Source: RGDT01 sp964630925 (lineage in GTDB: Bacteria; Planctomycetota; Planctomycetia; Gemmatales; Gemmataceae). Taken from it: a stretch of DNA of 64,000 nucleotides. The translations under genes and the position numbers were made by a program. Positions 1-7,351 of this stretch are shown piece after piece. The stretch lies in NCBI GenBank assembly GCA_964630925.1, contig CAZVZK010000037.1, forward strand, positions 1 through 64,000, written 5' to 3'. The notes beneath the pieces are model-generated. The model saw nothing but the letters and a program-made list of their open reading frames with translations. It had not been told where the DNA came from and did no database searches. How positions within the stretch are numbered: the first letter of the stretch is position 1; each line of letters opens with the position of its first letter.

Positions 1-2
1 TC

Positions 3-323
3 GTCCTCGACGAGATGGGCGAGATCACCGGCGGCCCGAAGTACGGCGTGGCCATACCCTTCGGCGGCAGGGACAAGGTGCCGCTGGAGGACATCCTGTA
101 CACTCACCTCCGCTGCCCCGTGATCCACGAGGGCGGGACACCCCCGAGCATCACCTTCACCCAGGACGTGTTGGAAGGGGGCAAGTCCTACTCCGTACTC
201 CGCCTGACGGACCCGCTAGGGCTGCCCGAGCGATGGTTCTGGAACCTGGCGAGGGCGGTGGCCAAGGCCCCCGAGAACCGGGGCCTCTTCGACGACTACG
301 AGATCAACAAGGCCAAGGGCTGA
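3..323 (+). CDS. Hypothetical protein, 5' end outside window
   Basis: The reading frame is already open at base 3 (VLDEMGEI...) and runs to TGA at 321-323, so the gene probably begins before the window. The first ATG inside it is at 15, with no clear Shine-Dalgarno before it. The visible 106 residues have no signal peptide, membrane segment or motif I recognise. The tail is charged (DDYEINKAKG). It ends 13 bases before the next gene on the same strand, so the two are probably co-transcribed. Function unknown. Confidence 0.55.
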   Translation, partial: VLDEMGEITGGPKYGVAIPFGGRDKVPLEDILYTHLRCPVIHEGGTPPSITFTQDVLEGGKSYSVLRLTDPLGLPERWFWNLARAVAKAPENRGLFDDYEINKAKG

Positions 324-336
324 GGCGGGCCTGCCG

Positions 337-1095
337 ATGGAGACGTGCCTGCTGTGCGGCCAGCGCGGGCCGATCCGCGAGAGCCACATCATCCCGGACT
401 GGTACTACCGCGACGAGATCCGCGACCTGGCCCACGGCGGTCGGTTCCACGACCTGCGCAACTTGAGGACGCACGGCAGGGCCATCACCAAGCCGCTGAT
501 GTGCGGCGGCTGCGAGCAACTGGTGGGCAGGCTCGACAACCAGGCCAAGAGGTACAACCAGGCCCGGCCCGAAGCCTACGGCGATTGGATGCTCCCGTTC
601 GCCGCCTCCATCTCCTGGCGCGTGCTGCACTACTACCGTCTGGAGCCGGGGCTGCGCGAGCATCACGCCGCCTTGCTCGCCGAGCCCGCCGTGGAGGAGG
701 CCTTGGCCTGCTGGAAGGACACGGTGCTGCACGGCAAGACGACGAGGCGCACCCGCCGGCACACGCTGCACCTCTACCACGTCCACGAGGGGTACGCGAT
801 GCGGCAGATGATCTGCACGGCCTTCGACCGGCTCGCGGACGGCGGCGGGTCGCTGGTCGCCTTCAGCCGCTTCGGGTCGTTCGCCTTCATCGGCGTCGTC
901 CACAGCCGGGACGCCGGGTACTGGCAGGGCAGCAAGAGCCGGCTCCTGAAGCCCGGCGGCGAGGTCACCCCGTACAACGCCGGCTCGCCGGACGTGATCC
1001 GCTTCCTCGCGGAGGTCGAGCGCGAGTGCGCCAGGCGGATCGCCTCGTTCAACGAGATCAGGGGAGCCGGGCCGGCGGCTCGCACTTTGAAGTAG
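337..1095 (+). CDS. CxxC / HNH-like zinc protein, possible nuclease
   Basis: A 252-residue protein that starts METCLLCGQRG, followed by ESHIIP at about residue 20 and CGGCE at about residue 58. CxxC, a (E)SHxIP segment and a second CxxC are the hallmark of a family of bacterial HNH-like (treble-clef zinc) proteins often found in mobile and defence islands. I see the zinc ligands and the histidine, but I cannot show that a complete HNH active site is present, so nuclease activity is inference. The rest is alpha-helical with no membrane segment. It lies 13 bases after the preceding frame and is convergent with the 109-residue gene at 1131. The C terminus (GPAARTLK) is basic and probably unstructured. 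Confidence 0.7.
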   Translation: METCLLCGQRGPIRESHIIPDWYYRDEIRDLAHGGRFHDLRNLRTHGRAITKPLMCGGCEQLVGRLDNQAKRYNQARPEAYGDWMLPFAASISWRVLHYYRLEPGLREHHAALLAEPAVEEALACWKDTVLHGKTTRRTRRHTLHLYHVHEGYAMRQMICTAFDRLADGGGSLVAFSRFGSFAFIGVVHSRDAGYWQGSKSRLLKPGGEVTPYNAGSPDVIRFLAEVERECARRIASFNEIRGAGPAARTLK

Positions 1096-1130
1096 ACCGG
1101 GAGGCTGGGAGGCCAGCACGGCACTCCGGC

Positions 1131-1460
1131 CTAGGCGATGCGCACGAGGCCCAGGTCGCCGTTCTTCAGCAGGACGACGAGGAACCTCTCGTCGCCGTAG
1201 TCAACCGTCACGGGGCCGGACTTCTTGACCATGTCCTTGACCAACTCCGGGGCGTGGGTGATGACATCCGGGGTGACGGAGCGCGACTGCTTCACGGCTT
1301 CCAACTCCTCGTCGGGCACCTCCTCGGCGGGGGTGCCGGTATCCTCGGCGAACTGGACCAGCGAGTGCGCAACCCGCGACACGCCGTGAGGCGGCGAGAC
1401 GACGACCCCGAGGCGGCTGGTCTTCTTGTGGGCGACGACGGTGCCGACAGGCTTGCGCAT
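1131..1460 (-). CDS. Hypothetical 109-aa protein
   Basis: The start ATG at 1460 has a good Shine-Dalgarno (GGGAGAGGG) a few bases upstream, and a TACAAT -10 box lies 47 bases upstream at 1508-1513. The product has a basic N terminus (MRKPVGTVVAHKK) and a beta-rich C-terminal third (PVTVDYGDERFLVVLLKNGDLGLVRIA), suggesting a small soluble domain. No motif assigns a function. It shares a 19-bp promoter-region sequence with the McrA-head/DUF3883 gene at 2900-4048, which hints at common regulation. It is convergent with the gene at 337-1095. Confidence 0.65.
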   Translation of the reverse strand: MRKPVGTVVAHKKTSRLGVVVSPPHGVSRVAHSLVQFAEDTGTPAEEVPDEELEAVKQSRSVTPDVITHAPELVKDMVKKSGPVTVDYGDERFLVVLLKNGDLGLVRIA

Positions 1461-1507
1461 GACCCTCTCCCACGGCGATGGTGCTGGTGTCGTACTGATA
1501 CACCGGC

Positions 1508-1513
1508 ATTGTA
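1508..1513 (-). promoter_or_regulatory. -10 box TACAAT inside a repeated 19-bp motif
   Basis: On the minus strand this reads TACAAT. It sits inside ccggcattgtagccggcgg (1503-1521), which occurs again at 4087-4105 in the same position relative to another minus-strand gene. No TTGACA-like -35 is evident 16-18 bases upstream. Promoter assignment rests on the -10 match, the position and the duplication. Confidence 0.5.
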
Positions 1514-1597
1514 GCCGGCGGTGGGCCGGGCTGCGAGCGGACAGAGCCAGCGACCGCTACTTCCCCGGCCCGGCCTCGCCGACCGTCTCCGCCATCT

Positions 1598-1810
1598 TTA
1601 CAGGCTCTGCCAAAACCTCGATGTTCCAATCAGGGACCGTGTGTTTTTCCCAGGAAATATCGAGGGTCGTGGTGCGTCGAGCCGGGTTTGCAAGCTCGGA
1701 ACGCGATGACATCCGCCGCGTTTCCTAGGGAAAACGGCGTCTTGCTGCCCGAATCAGTCGCGGCCTGCCCTGTTTTTCCTAGGATTCAGGGGTTTTGGCA
1801 GAGCCTGTTA
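1598..1810. mobile_element. MITE-like element with 17-bp perfect inverted repeats
   Basis: The left end CAGGCTCTGCCAAAACC (1601-1617) is an exact inverted match to the right end GGTTTTGGCAGAGCCTG (1791-1807). Both ends are flanked by TTA (1598-1600 and 1808-1810), which looks like a 3-bp target duplication. The 207-bp element has no credible ORF. It holds subterminal copies of a TTTTTCC(C/T)AGGA-type motif near both ends (about 1640-1655 and 1772-1785) and a CCTAGG palindrome in the middle. A TNA target is typical of the IS1031 branch of the IS5 family, so a non-autonomous IS5-type derivative is my inference. The parent transposase is not in this window. Confidence 0.7.
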
Positions 1811-2030
1811 GAGGCCGGCCTGGAGCCGGCGATGTGAGACTGCATTGCCGAACTGGAACGCGCGGCCAGGGAGTAGCGAGGCCGCCGGGCGAGGAGTCAG
1901 CATTCGACTCGTCCCGCCGCGCCCCTCGGCACTCACCCGCTTGACCAGTTCGCTCTCCCAGGCGATGATACCCGGACATGTGGACCGCCCTGGCGGCCCG
2001 CAAGGTTGCCCAAGCGGCAAGGATACGCTC

Positions 2031-2762
2031 ATGACCGACGTGGAACGCATCGCGGAGGCAGTCCATGCAGCCGTAGCGGGCATCGTGCTGAATGGGGGGA
2101 GCTGCAACCCGCAAGTGGTCGTGGCCGGGCTCGAACGAGCCCAGCTCGCCCTGGAGCGGGTAGAGGCCCGCTGGTCGGAGATCGCCAGGGAGTACGCCGC
2201 CGGGGAGAGCTTGAGGGGCCTGCGGACCGAAATTGTTCAGGTGGCCTTGAGCGACCTGGAGCGTGAGCAGGTCGGAGGGACGTGGGCATTCAAGACACGC
2301 AAGGGGTCCACGGCCGCGAAGGCGTTGGAGCATAACGGGTGGCGTGAGGTGAAACGGAGGCACTCCGCCCGCTGGTTCGTCATGCCGGACGGCTCGGGGC
2401 CGCCAGCCCACCTGACGCCTGTCGCCGAACTGGCGGTCCCGGCACGCGAGGAGGTCATCAGGCTGGCCGGCCGGCTCCACGCGGCGAAGGCGGAGGCCAA
2501 CTGCCGGGCCGGCGGCCTCTTCCTGTCGTACTCGCCTTCGTCCGCGCTCCGCATGACCAGCCGCTCCGGCAAGGAGTACATGAGACGGCACCCCGCCCGC
2601 CTGCTGATGCACGGCGACGCTTGGGGGGTGGCCGCGACGTGGCCGAATGGGGACGGCAGGCCGCCTGTGTGGTGGTTCTCCTGGGAGAGCGCGGCCGACG
2701 GCCGCCCGCTCCCAGAACCCGCCCTGCGTCTAGTGGTGGGACGACAGCAGGCCGGTCCTTGA
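2031..2762 (+). CDS. Hypothetical 243-aa protein
   Basis: The start ATG at 2031 follows AAGGATACGCTC, a weak Shine-Dalgarno. The open frame extends upstream to 1845, but that part overlaps the MITE flank and reads as low-complexity, so I use 2031. The N-terminal 75 residues look helical (VERIAEAVHAAVAGIV...LERVEARWSEIAREYAAGE). The middle contains a possible winged-helix-like stretch (GTWAFKTRKGSTAAKALEHN). The C terminus is Trp-rich (PPVWWFSWESA). I do not recognise the family. It lies next to a MITE and a restriction-like gene in an integrative element, so an accessory role is likely. Convergent with the gene at 2900-4048. Confidence 0.6.
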   Translation: MTDVERIAEAVHAAVAGIVLNGGSCNPQVVVAGLERAQLALERVEARWSEIAREYAAGESLRGLRTEIVQVALSDLEREQVGGTWAFKTRKGSTAAKALEHNGWREVKRRHSARWFVMPDGSGPPAHLTPVAELAVPAREEVIRLAGRLHAAKAEANCRAGGLFLSYSPSSALRMTSRSGKEYMRRHPARLLMHGDAWGVAATWPNGDGRPPVWWFSWESAADGRPLPEPALRLVVGRQQAGP

Positions 2763-2899
2763 ACAACCGGCGAGGGCCGCATGAGCGGCAGAGCGATGGG
2801 GATCGGCCTGCAACTTGGTCAGCTTGCCCTGGTTGCTGGGGCGGGACCGCCGTGAACATCTCCGCTGGGCATCCTGGCGCTTCCTCCTCCGACGGCCGG

Positions 2900-4048
2900 C
2901 TAGATCGTGGCCCGGTACTGCGTCGGGTCCAGCTTCAATTTCGCGCTCAGCGGCCCCGCCAGGATGTAGGCCCGTGGAACCCTGCCGAAGTCGAAGACCC
3001 GGAACAGGTGGAACCGCTCGCCCACGTCCTCGGAGCAACGAACCTCATTCGCCGTGACGTAGAACGGGTGGTGCTTCCCCAGGCCCGTCGTCTTCACCTC
3101 GATGAGCTTCTCGCTCCCGTCCTGGTCGTCGAAGGACAGCACGTCGAACCCCAGCCCGTCCCCAAGTTCCTGGGCGGCCCACAGCACCCTGCCGGCGAGG
3201 TCGTCGCGTCCGGCGGCCAGCAGGCGGCACCGCTCCAGGCGGACGACGAACCCCTCCCCCATCGCGCCCAGCCGGCGGTTCTGGGCGTCACGCAGGGCGA
3301 AGTCGATCCGCTGCCCCTTGCGGGACAGCCACGGCTTCGCCGCAGCGCCCGGCGAGGCCATCTCCTCCGGCGGCCCCTCGATGATGGCCTCCAGGTCGAT
3401 GGCCCCTTGCGCCGGGGCCTCCGCCGGGTCCACGACGGGCGAGCAGGCCAGGCCCTCCAGGAAGCCGGGGCGTCCGTCGAGGTAGGCTTCGACGCCCTGG
3501 GCGAGCAGGGCCTGGAAGTTGCCCCTGGGCTTGTAGCCGTCGATGTACGGCAGGCCCAGGCCGGCGAGGACGGCTGAGATGTTCGCGTGCTTGAACTCGA
3601 TGGAAGCCTCCGTCCGCCCGCTCAGGCTCTTCGCCAGCGCCTGCCGATGCTCCGTCTTGCTGTAGGGCCGGCCGAGCAGGTCCTTCTCCAACATGGCGAA
3701 GTGGTCCGCGACGATGAGCGCGATCTCCTGCCCGCTCCAGTCCTTGCCCGCCGGGGCCTCCGGCGCGGCCTCACCGGCCTTGCGGACCACGTCGAAGCCC
3801 AGCCGGCGCAAGACGAAGTTGGCATGGCCGGGTGCCTCGCCCCCGCTGAATTCCTCGGGCCGCAGGACGCGGCCGATCAGGTGCAGGCAGGCGAGCCCGA
3901 CGACGGCCTTGGGGGCGTAGCGCCTTCCGGCGTGGAGCAGCTCGTAGCCGGTGGGGGGGCCGAAGGGATGCGCGACGCCGCCGTCCAGGGCCGCGAGGGC
4001 CTGGAGGATGTGGTCACGAAGCAGGCCGGGAGGGATGGACTGGGCCAC
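2900..4048 (-). CDS. McrA-head / DUF3883 restriction-type protein
   Basis: The start is GTG at 4048 with GGAGAG seven bases upstream. The frame extends to 4294, but that part is low-complexity. The 382-residue product has three parts. Residues 1-90 resemble the N-terminal head domain of ScoMcrA-type type IV restriction enzymes (GRRYAPKAVVGLA, FSGGEAPGHANFVLRRLGFDV). Residues about 105-200 carry the conserved block that often precedes nuclease domains (SGRTEASIEFKHANISAVL, GYKPRGNFQ). Residues about 240-382 form a DUF3883 domain (GAMGEGFVV, GFDVLSFDDQDG, LIEVKTTG), a PD-(D/E)xK-like fold with the ExK triad partner visible as EVKTT. I infer restriction of modified or foreign DNA. It sits beside an integrase in a mobile island. 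Confidence 0.75.
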   Translation of the reverse strand: MAQSIPPGLLRDHILQALAALDGGVAHPFGPPTGYELLHAGRRYAPKAVVGLACLHLIGRVLRPEEFSGGEAPGHANFVLRRLGFDVVRKAGEAAPEAPAGKDWSGQEIALIVADHFAMLEKDLLGRPYSKTEHRQALAKSLSGRTEASIEFKHANISAVLAGLGLPYIDGYKPRGNFQALLAQGVEAYLDGRPGFLEGLACSPVVDPAEAPAQGAIDLEAIIEGPPEEMASPGAAAKPWLSRKGQRIDFALRDAQNRRLGAMGEGFVVRLERCRLLAAGRDDLAGRVLWAAQELGDGLGFDVLSFDDQDGSEKLIEVKTTGLGKHHPFYVTANEVRCSEDVGERFHLFRVFDFGRVPRAYILAGPLSAKLKLDPTQYRATI

Positions 4049-4090
4049 TGGCGGCTCTCCGCGCCAGGTGTGGGAGGCGGCGACTCCGGC

Positions 4091-4096
4091 ATTGTA
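4091..4096 (-). promoter_or_regulatory. -10 box TACAAT upstream of the McrA/DUF3883 gene
   Basis: The minus-strand TACAAT is embedded in ccggcattgtagccggcgg (4087-4105), the second copy of the motif at 1503-1521. Flanking sequence beyond the 19 bp is also similar. It lies about 43 bases upstream of the GTG start at 4048. The rest of the 386-base gap 4049-4434 shows no gene I can support. Confidence 0.5.
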
Positions 4097-4434
4097 GCCG
4101 GCGGGGGCGGGGCTGGGAGAAGGCCGCCACCAGCAGTGGCCGGGCCAGCCGCTCTGGCCCTTGCCAGATCGACCCGGTCGGCCTCCGCCCCTGCCGATAC
4201 CGGCCAGGTTTGCTACCCTGTACTGCGGACAGGGACACGCCACCGCGAGGAGGCATGCGCGAGCTGCCACCCCACCCTCTGCCGCCCACCCCACCGCCCA
4301 CCCATGCCTCCCCTCACCACCGAAAAAATGTACCCGGTTTCCGGGTGCGCCTTGCGCGCCGGCTGGCGCGGCCCATCACCTTCGCCGCTCTCACGAACCG
4401 CCGGCCCTCGTGGCCTGGCGGCCTGGAGGCTCTA

Positions 4435-5067
4435 ATGGCACCCGAGATCAGCCACTTCTCCTACGCCGAATGCTTCTCGGCGCACCACCGGGTCAACGAG
4501 GCGTGCGGCCGCTCACGGCGGGAGAGCGAAAAGGAGCCGGGCTACTACACCCTGCGGATGATGGAGGCCCTCCAGGACCCGGCCAAGGCGAGCCCGCGCC
4601 TGTCACGCGCCCTGAAGCTCTTCGCCTGCTTGCAGGTCGATCAGTGGGCAGAGGACGGCACACAGAAGCCCAGCGGCTACGACGCCTTGGCCATCCGGCT
4701 CCGGGCCATCGTGGACGCCATCGACGACGATGACGAGGCGGAGCAGCAGGCCGTGTCGCGGGCGGAGGCGGAGGCGAAGTCCCACGCGGCGCTGGTCGAA
4801 GCGGTCCTCCGGCCAGCCCAGCCGAAGGAGGAATGCCCCATCCCCCCGGAGGCGCTCTCGCTGGATGACGCGGCCCGCTTCGCCGGCCTTCGGCGTACCA
4901 GCATCGAACACCTCATCGAGACGCGGCAGCTCGCCTACGTCCAGGTCGGTGCGCAGCGCGTGCGGGCTGTCCGCGTGGAGGACTTGCGGGCCTTCATGCT
5001 CAGCCGCCGGCAGCCCACTGGAGAGGAAGCCCGTCGGCGGAGCGGCAGGTCGCGCGGATCAAGGTGA
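4435..5067 (+). CDS. Excisionase-like HTH protein next to integrase
   Basis: ATG at 4435 follows GGAGG with five bases spacing, which decides the start although the frame is open from 4210. The 210-residue product has a helical N-terminal region with an acidic stretch (DAIDDDDEAEQQ). Residues about 150-200 read as a helix-turn-helix_17/excisionase domain (LSLDDAARFAGLRRTSIEHL ... RAVRVEDLRAFML). Such proteins act as recombination directionality factors or regulators. The gene converges on the integrase at 5059-6348 and overlaps its 3' end by 9 bases, which supports an Xis-type role. The long N-terminal part is unusual for a bare excisionase. Confidence 0.65.
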   Translation: MAPEISHFSYAECFSAHHRVNEACGRSRRESEKEPGYYTLRMMEALQDPAKASPRLSRALKLFACLQVDQWAEDGTQKPSGYDALAIRLRAIVDAIDDDDEAEQQAVSRAEAEAKSHAALVEAVLRPAQPKEECPIPPEALSLDDAARFAGLRRTSIEHLIETRQLAYVQVGAQRVRAVRVEDLRAFMLSRRQPTGEEARRRSGRSRGSR

Positions 5068-6348
5068 GCCACGGCGGAAGTCCATGCCCTTGACCGCGTC
5101 GCGCAGGTTGTCCAGATCCGCCTGCGTGTACCCTTTCTGCGTCTCCGTGTTCGTGTGGCGGAGCTGCACCTGCACCTGCGCCTCGTTGAGGCCGAACCAC
5201 TGCTTGCCGTGCGTCGTCAACGAGTGGCGAAACATCTTCCAGTTGGCCAGGGCGACCCCGGCCCTCCGCGCCAGGGCCTTGAGCTGGTCGAGCGGCTTGT
5301 CCCCCTTGCTTCCGCCCGTCCAGGGGTTGCCCCGCTTATTGGGGAAGACCCACTTGCAGGTTCGGATCAGCCGCCACTCGCGCAGGACGGCGATCAGCGG
5401 ATCGGGCAGCCCCACGGGTGCCTCCGACCCCGGCGTCTTGAGTCCGCGCTGCTGCTTCCAGACCAGGTACGCGATCCCCCGGTCGAGGTCCACCTCCAGG
5501 ACTTTTCCGCCCTCGCGGAGTTCGATCTCGCGATCCCACTCCAGGTGGAGGACCTCATTGATCCGGGCCCCGGTGTAGGCTTCGGCATAGATGAGCGCAC
5601 GCAGCCGCTGACGCCCCCAATCGTCCGGCTGCTCTCGGGCCTCCGTGTCGGCCTGGCCCAGCACCGCCATGATCTCCTGGCGGCTGTAGTGCTTTTTCTT
5701 CTTGCCTCCCTCGACCGCCTCCCTCTTCTTCTTCACCAGAGCGCCGACGGTGGACTTTTTCCTGCCGGAGAAGGGGTTGCTGCCCTTTGCCCTGTGCTTC
5801 CACTCCTCCATGACGCCGAACACGGTGCGGAGATTGCGGAGGTCGGCGTCCACGCTCTCGGGGGAAACTTCCTTCAGCCGCTCGCGGACGAACAGGGTGC
5901 GGTCCGCGCTGGTGACCTCGTGGCACCAGGTGTCGGCCCTGTCGGTCTTGCCCATCACGAGTCGCCCGAAGTTATCGAGCGACAGGCGCTCCGAGCGCAT
6001 CGAGCTGGCGCTTTTCTCCCATTCCGCTTGCGCGGCCTCCCGCTCTATGGGTGGCAGTGCATGGCCGGGATAGGTCGTGTCCAGGTACTTCTTCTGGAAG
6101 GCGGCCCAGTCGATGGGTTCCAGGCTCTGCCGGTGGCCGGGCGAGTTCAGCTCGCGCTCCTTGTCGGCCTTGGCCTGCTTGGCGTAGGCGAAGGTGGCGT
6201 TCTTGCCCAGGGACATGAACTGCCGCTGCCCGTACTCAACCCACGCCAGGGTCCGGCTGACCGTCTGCTTCCCGTCGCCCTTGGGCGGGTTCTTCCGGTT
6301 CACGATCCACACGGTGACGTACTTCCTGACCGGCAGCTCGTCCGTCAT
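5059..6348 (-). CDS. Tyrosine recombinase / phage-type integrase
   Basis: The start ATG at 6348 has AGGAGG eight bases upstream. The frame runs further, to 6459, without support. The 429-residue protein carries the tyrosine recombinase catalytic core: Arg I in TGARINEVLHLEWD (about residue 262), box II in WKMFRHSLTTHG (about 370, with Lys where the first His of HxxR usually stands) and the C-terminal LRHTNTETQKGYTQ with the nucleophilic Tyr (about 406). A Lys/Arg-rich linker (SGRKKSTVGALVKKKREA, GGKKKK) precedes the core. It is divergent from, and about 216 bases from, a tRNA-Lys 3' fragment, the usual attachment site type for these enzymes. It probably integrates or excises the element holding the 0-6.6 kb cargo. 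Confidence 0.88.
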   Translation of the reverse strand: MTDELPVRKYVTVWIVNRKNPPKGDGKQTVSRTLAWVEYGQRQFMSLGKNATFAYAKQAKADKERELNSPGHRQSLEPIDWAAFQKKYLDTTYPGHALPPIEREAAQAEWEKSASSMRSERLSLDNFGRLVMGKTDRADTWCHEVTSADRTLFVRERLKEVSPESVDADLRNLRTVFGVMEEWKHRAKGSNPFSGRKKSTVGALVKKKREAVEGGKKKKHYSRQEIMAVLGQADTEAREQPDDWGRQRLRALIYAEAYTGARINEVLHLEWDREIELREGGKVLEVDLDRGIAYLVWKQQRGLKTPGSEAPVGLPDPLIAVLREWRLIRTCKWVFPNKRGNPWTGGSKGDKPLDQLKALARRAGVALANWKMFRHSLTTHGKQWFGLNEAQVQVQLRHTNTETQKGYTQADLDNLRDAVKGMDFRRGSP

Positions 6349-6564
6349 CGCCGCACCTCCTGGAAGAACCCTGCCGCTGCTCAACAGGCTGCTCAACAGA
6401 TGGTAGCGCGAGGCGCACAGGGACGCAAGCCCAGATGACCTGATGAAGGCGACCGGCATGCCAAAGGCAGGCCAGAGGTCAAGCCGGAAAAGCTTGCTGG
6501 CAAGGCGGTTGCGTCGTTGAAATGAAGAAGGCCACCCCGCTGCCGGAGTGGCCTTCCTCGTGAG

Positions 6565-6622
6565 TGCCCCGCGTAGGACTCGAACCTACAACCCGCTGAT
6601 TAAGAGTCATCCGCTCGGCCAA
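6565..6622 (-). pseudogene. tRNA-Lys(CTT) 3' fragment, probable att site
   Basis: On the minus strand the sequence reads as the 3' part of a tRNA: the end of a D-arm (GGCCGAGC), anticodon loop CTCTTAA (anticodon CTT, Lys), a T-arm with GGTTCGAGTCC, and the 3' acceptor strand GCGGGGC plus discriminator A. The matching 5' acceptor strand GCCCCGC is absent. Upstream of the D-loop the sequence switches to transposase-like DNA. A 3' tRNA fragment beside an integrase is what an attachment site looks like. Truncation by the adjacent IS630 remnant is the alternative. It would not fold as a full tRNA. Confidence 0.65.
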
Positions 6623-6625
6623 ATT

Positions 6626-6963
6626 CCATCAAAGGGGGACCTGTTCGTGGCGTCCGTGGAGCAGATGCTGACACCGACACGACGCGACGGCGACGTGGTG
6701 ATCCTTGACAACCTCTCGGCACACCAGCGGGCAGAGGCCAGGACGGGCAGTGAAGGTCCGGAGCGGTGCTGCACCTGGCGGCGCACAGCCCGGCCCCAAG
6801 TCCGTCGAGGTGGCGGCCAGCGCGCTTGAGGCCACCCTGCGCCAAGCGCAAGGCCGAGGAGCTCGCAGGGCCGCCATCTTCGCTGCCCTGGAAGCCTTCC
6901 CGTCCCGCGAGTGCGCCAACTTCCTGCGCGCCGCCGGCGGTGCGACGGCATCATCGGAGCGCA
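6626..6963 (+). pseudogene. IS630-family transposase remnant, frameshifted
   Basis: Three reading frames together match the C-terminal half of an IS630-type DDE transposase. One frame gives GDLFVASVEQMLTPTRR and GDVVILDNLSAH, which holds the second catalytic Asp. The next has LHLAAHSPAPSPS, a decayed form of LPPYSPDLNPIE. The third has VAASALEATLRQAQ and AIFAALEAFPSRECANFLRA. At least two frameshifts separate them and the N-terminal part is missing, so it is inactive. It abuts the truncated tRNA-Lys, so its insertion or a deletion at its edge may have destroyed the tRNA. From 6964 to 7148 I see no gene. Confidence 0.75.
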
Positions 6964-7148
6964 CTCGGTGTTGGCGTTCGCCAAGGCCAGGCTCTGCTGA
7001 CTCCGGTGATTTGCAGCCGCCTCGGCAGGGAATCCGGCAGAGAATCGCTGGGATTCTGTGCCGAACCGTGGTAAAATGTGGAATGGCTGTCCTTGCATGG
7101 GCGCAAGGAAGAAGCCCTAACTCCTTGCGGAATCAGGGCTTCTGCTAG

Positions 7149-7221
7149 TGGACAGACCCGGGATCGAACCGGGGACCTAAGGATTTTCAGTCCTTCGCTC
7201 TACCAGCTGAGCTATCTGTCC
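7149..7221 (-). tRNA. tRNA-Phe (GAA)
   Basis: The minus strand folds as a complete 73-nt tRNA. The acceptor GGACAGA pairs with TCTGTCC. The D-arm has AGCTCAGCTGGTAGAGC, the anticodon loop CTGAAAA gives GAA, and the T-arm has GGTTCGATCC. CCA is not encoded. It lies 130 bases from the integrase at 7352, which reads away from its 5' side. That makes it a possible anchor of the neighbouring element, although tRNA attachment sites usually put the element at the tRNA 3' end. Confidence 0.93.
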
Positions 7222-7351
7222 GATATGATGAACCGTGCTGGGTTTACGTCTTTCGTGCTCTCGGCCCAGCATCCCTCCGGTACGGTACTGATACTGTAAC
7301 CCGTGGCCAGCGCCACAGGGATGATTCTAGAGCGCGCGGACAGGTGCGCCA

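Noticed and set aside
6565..6640. A complete tRNA-Lys gene
   Set aside because: The 5' acceptor strand and most of the D-arm are missing, so I record a fragment.
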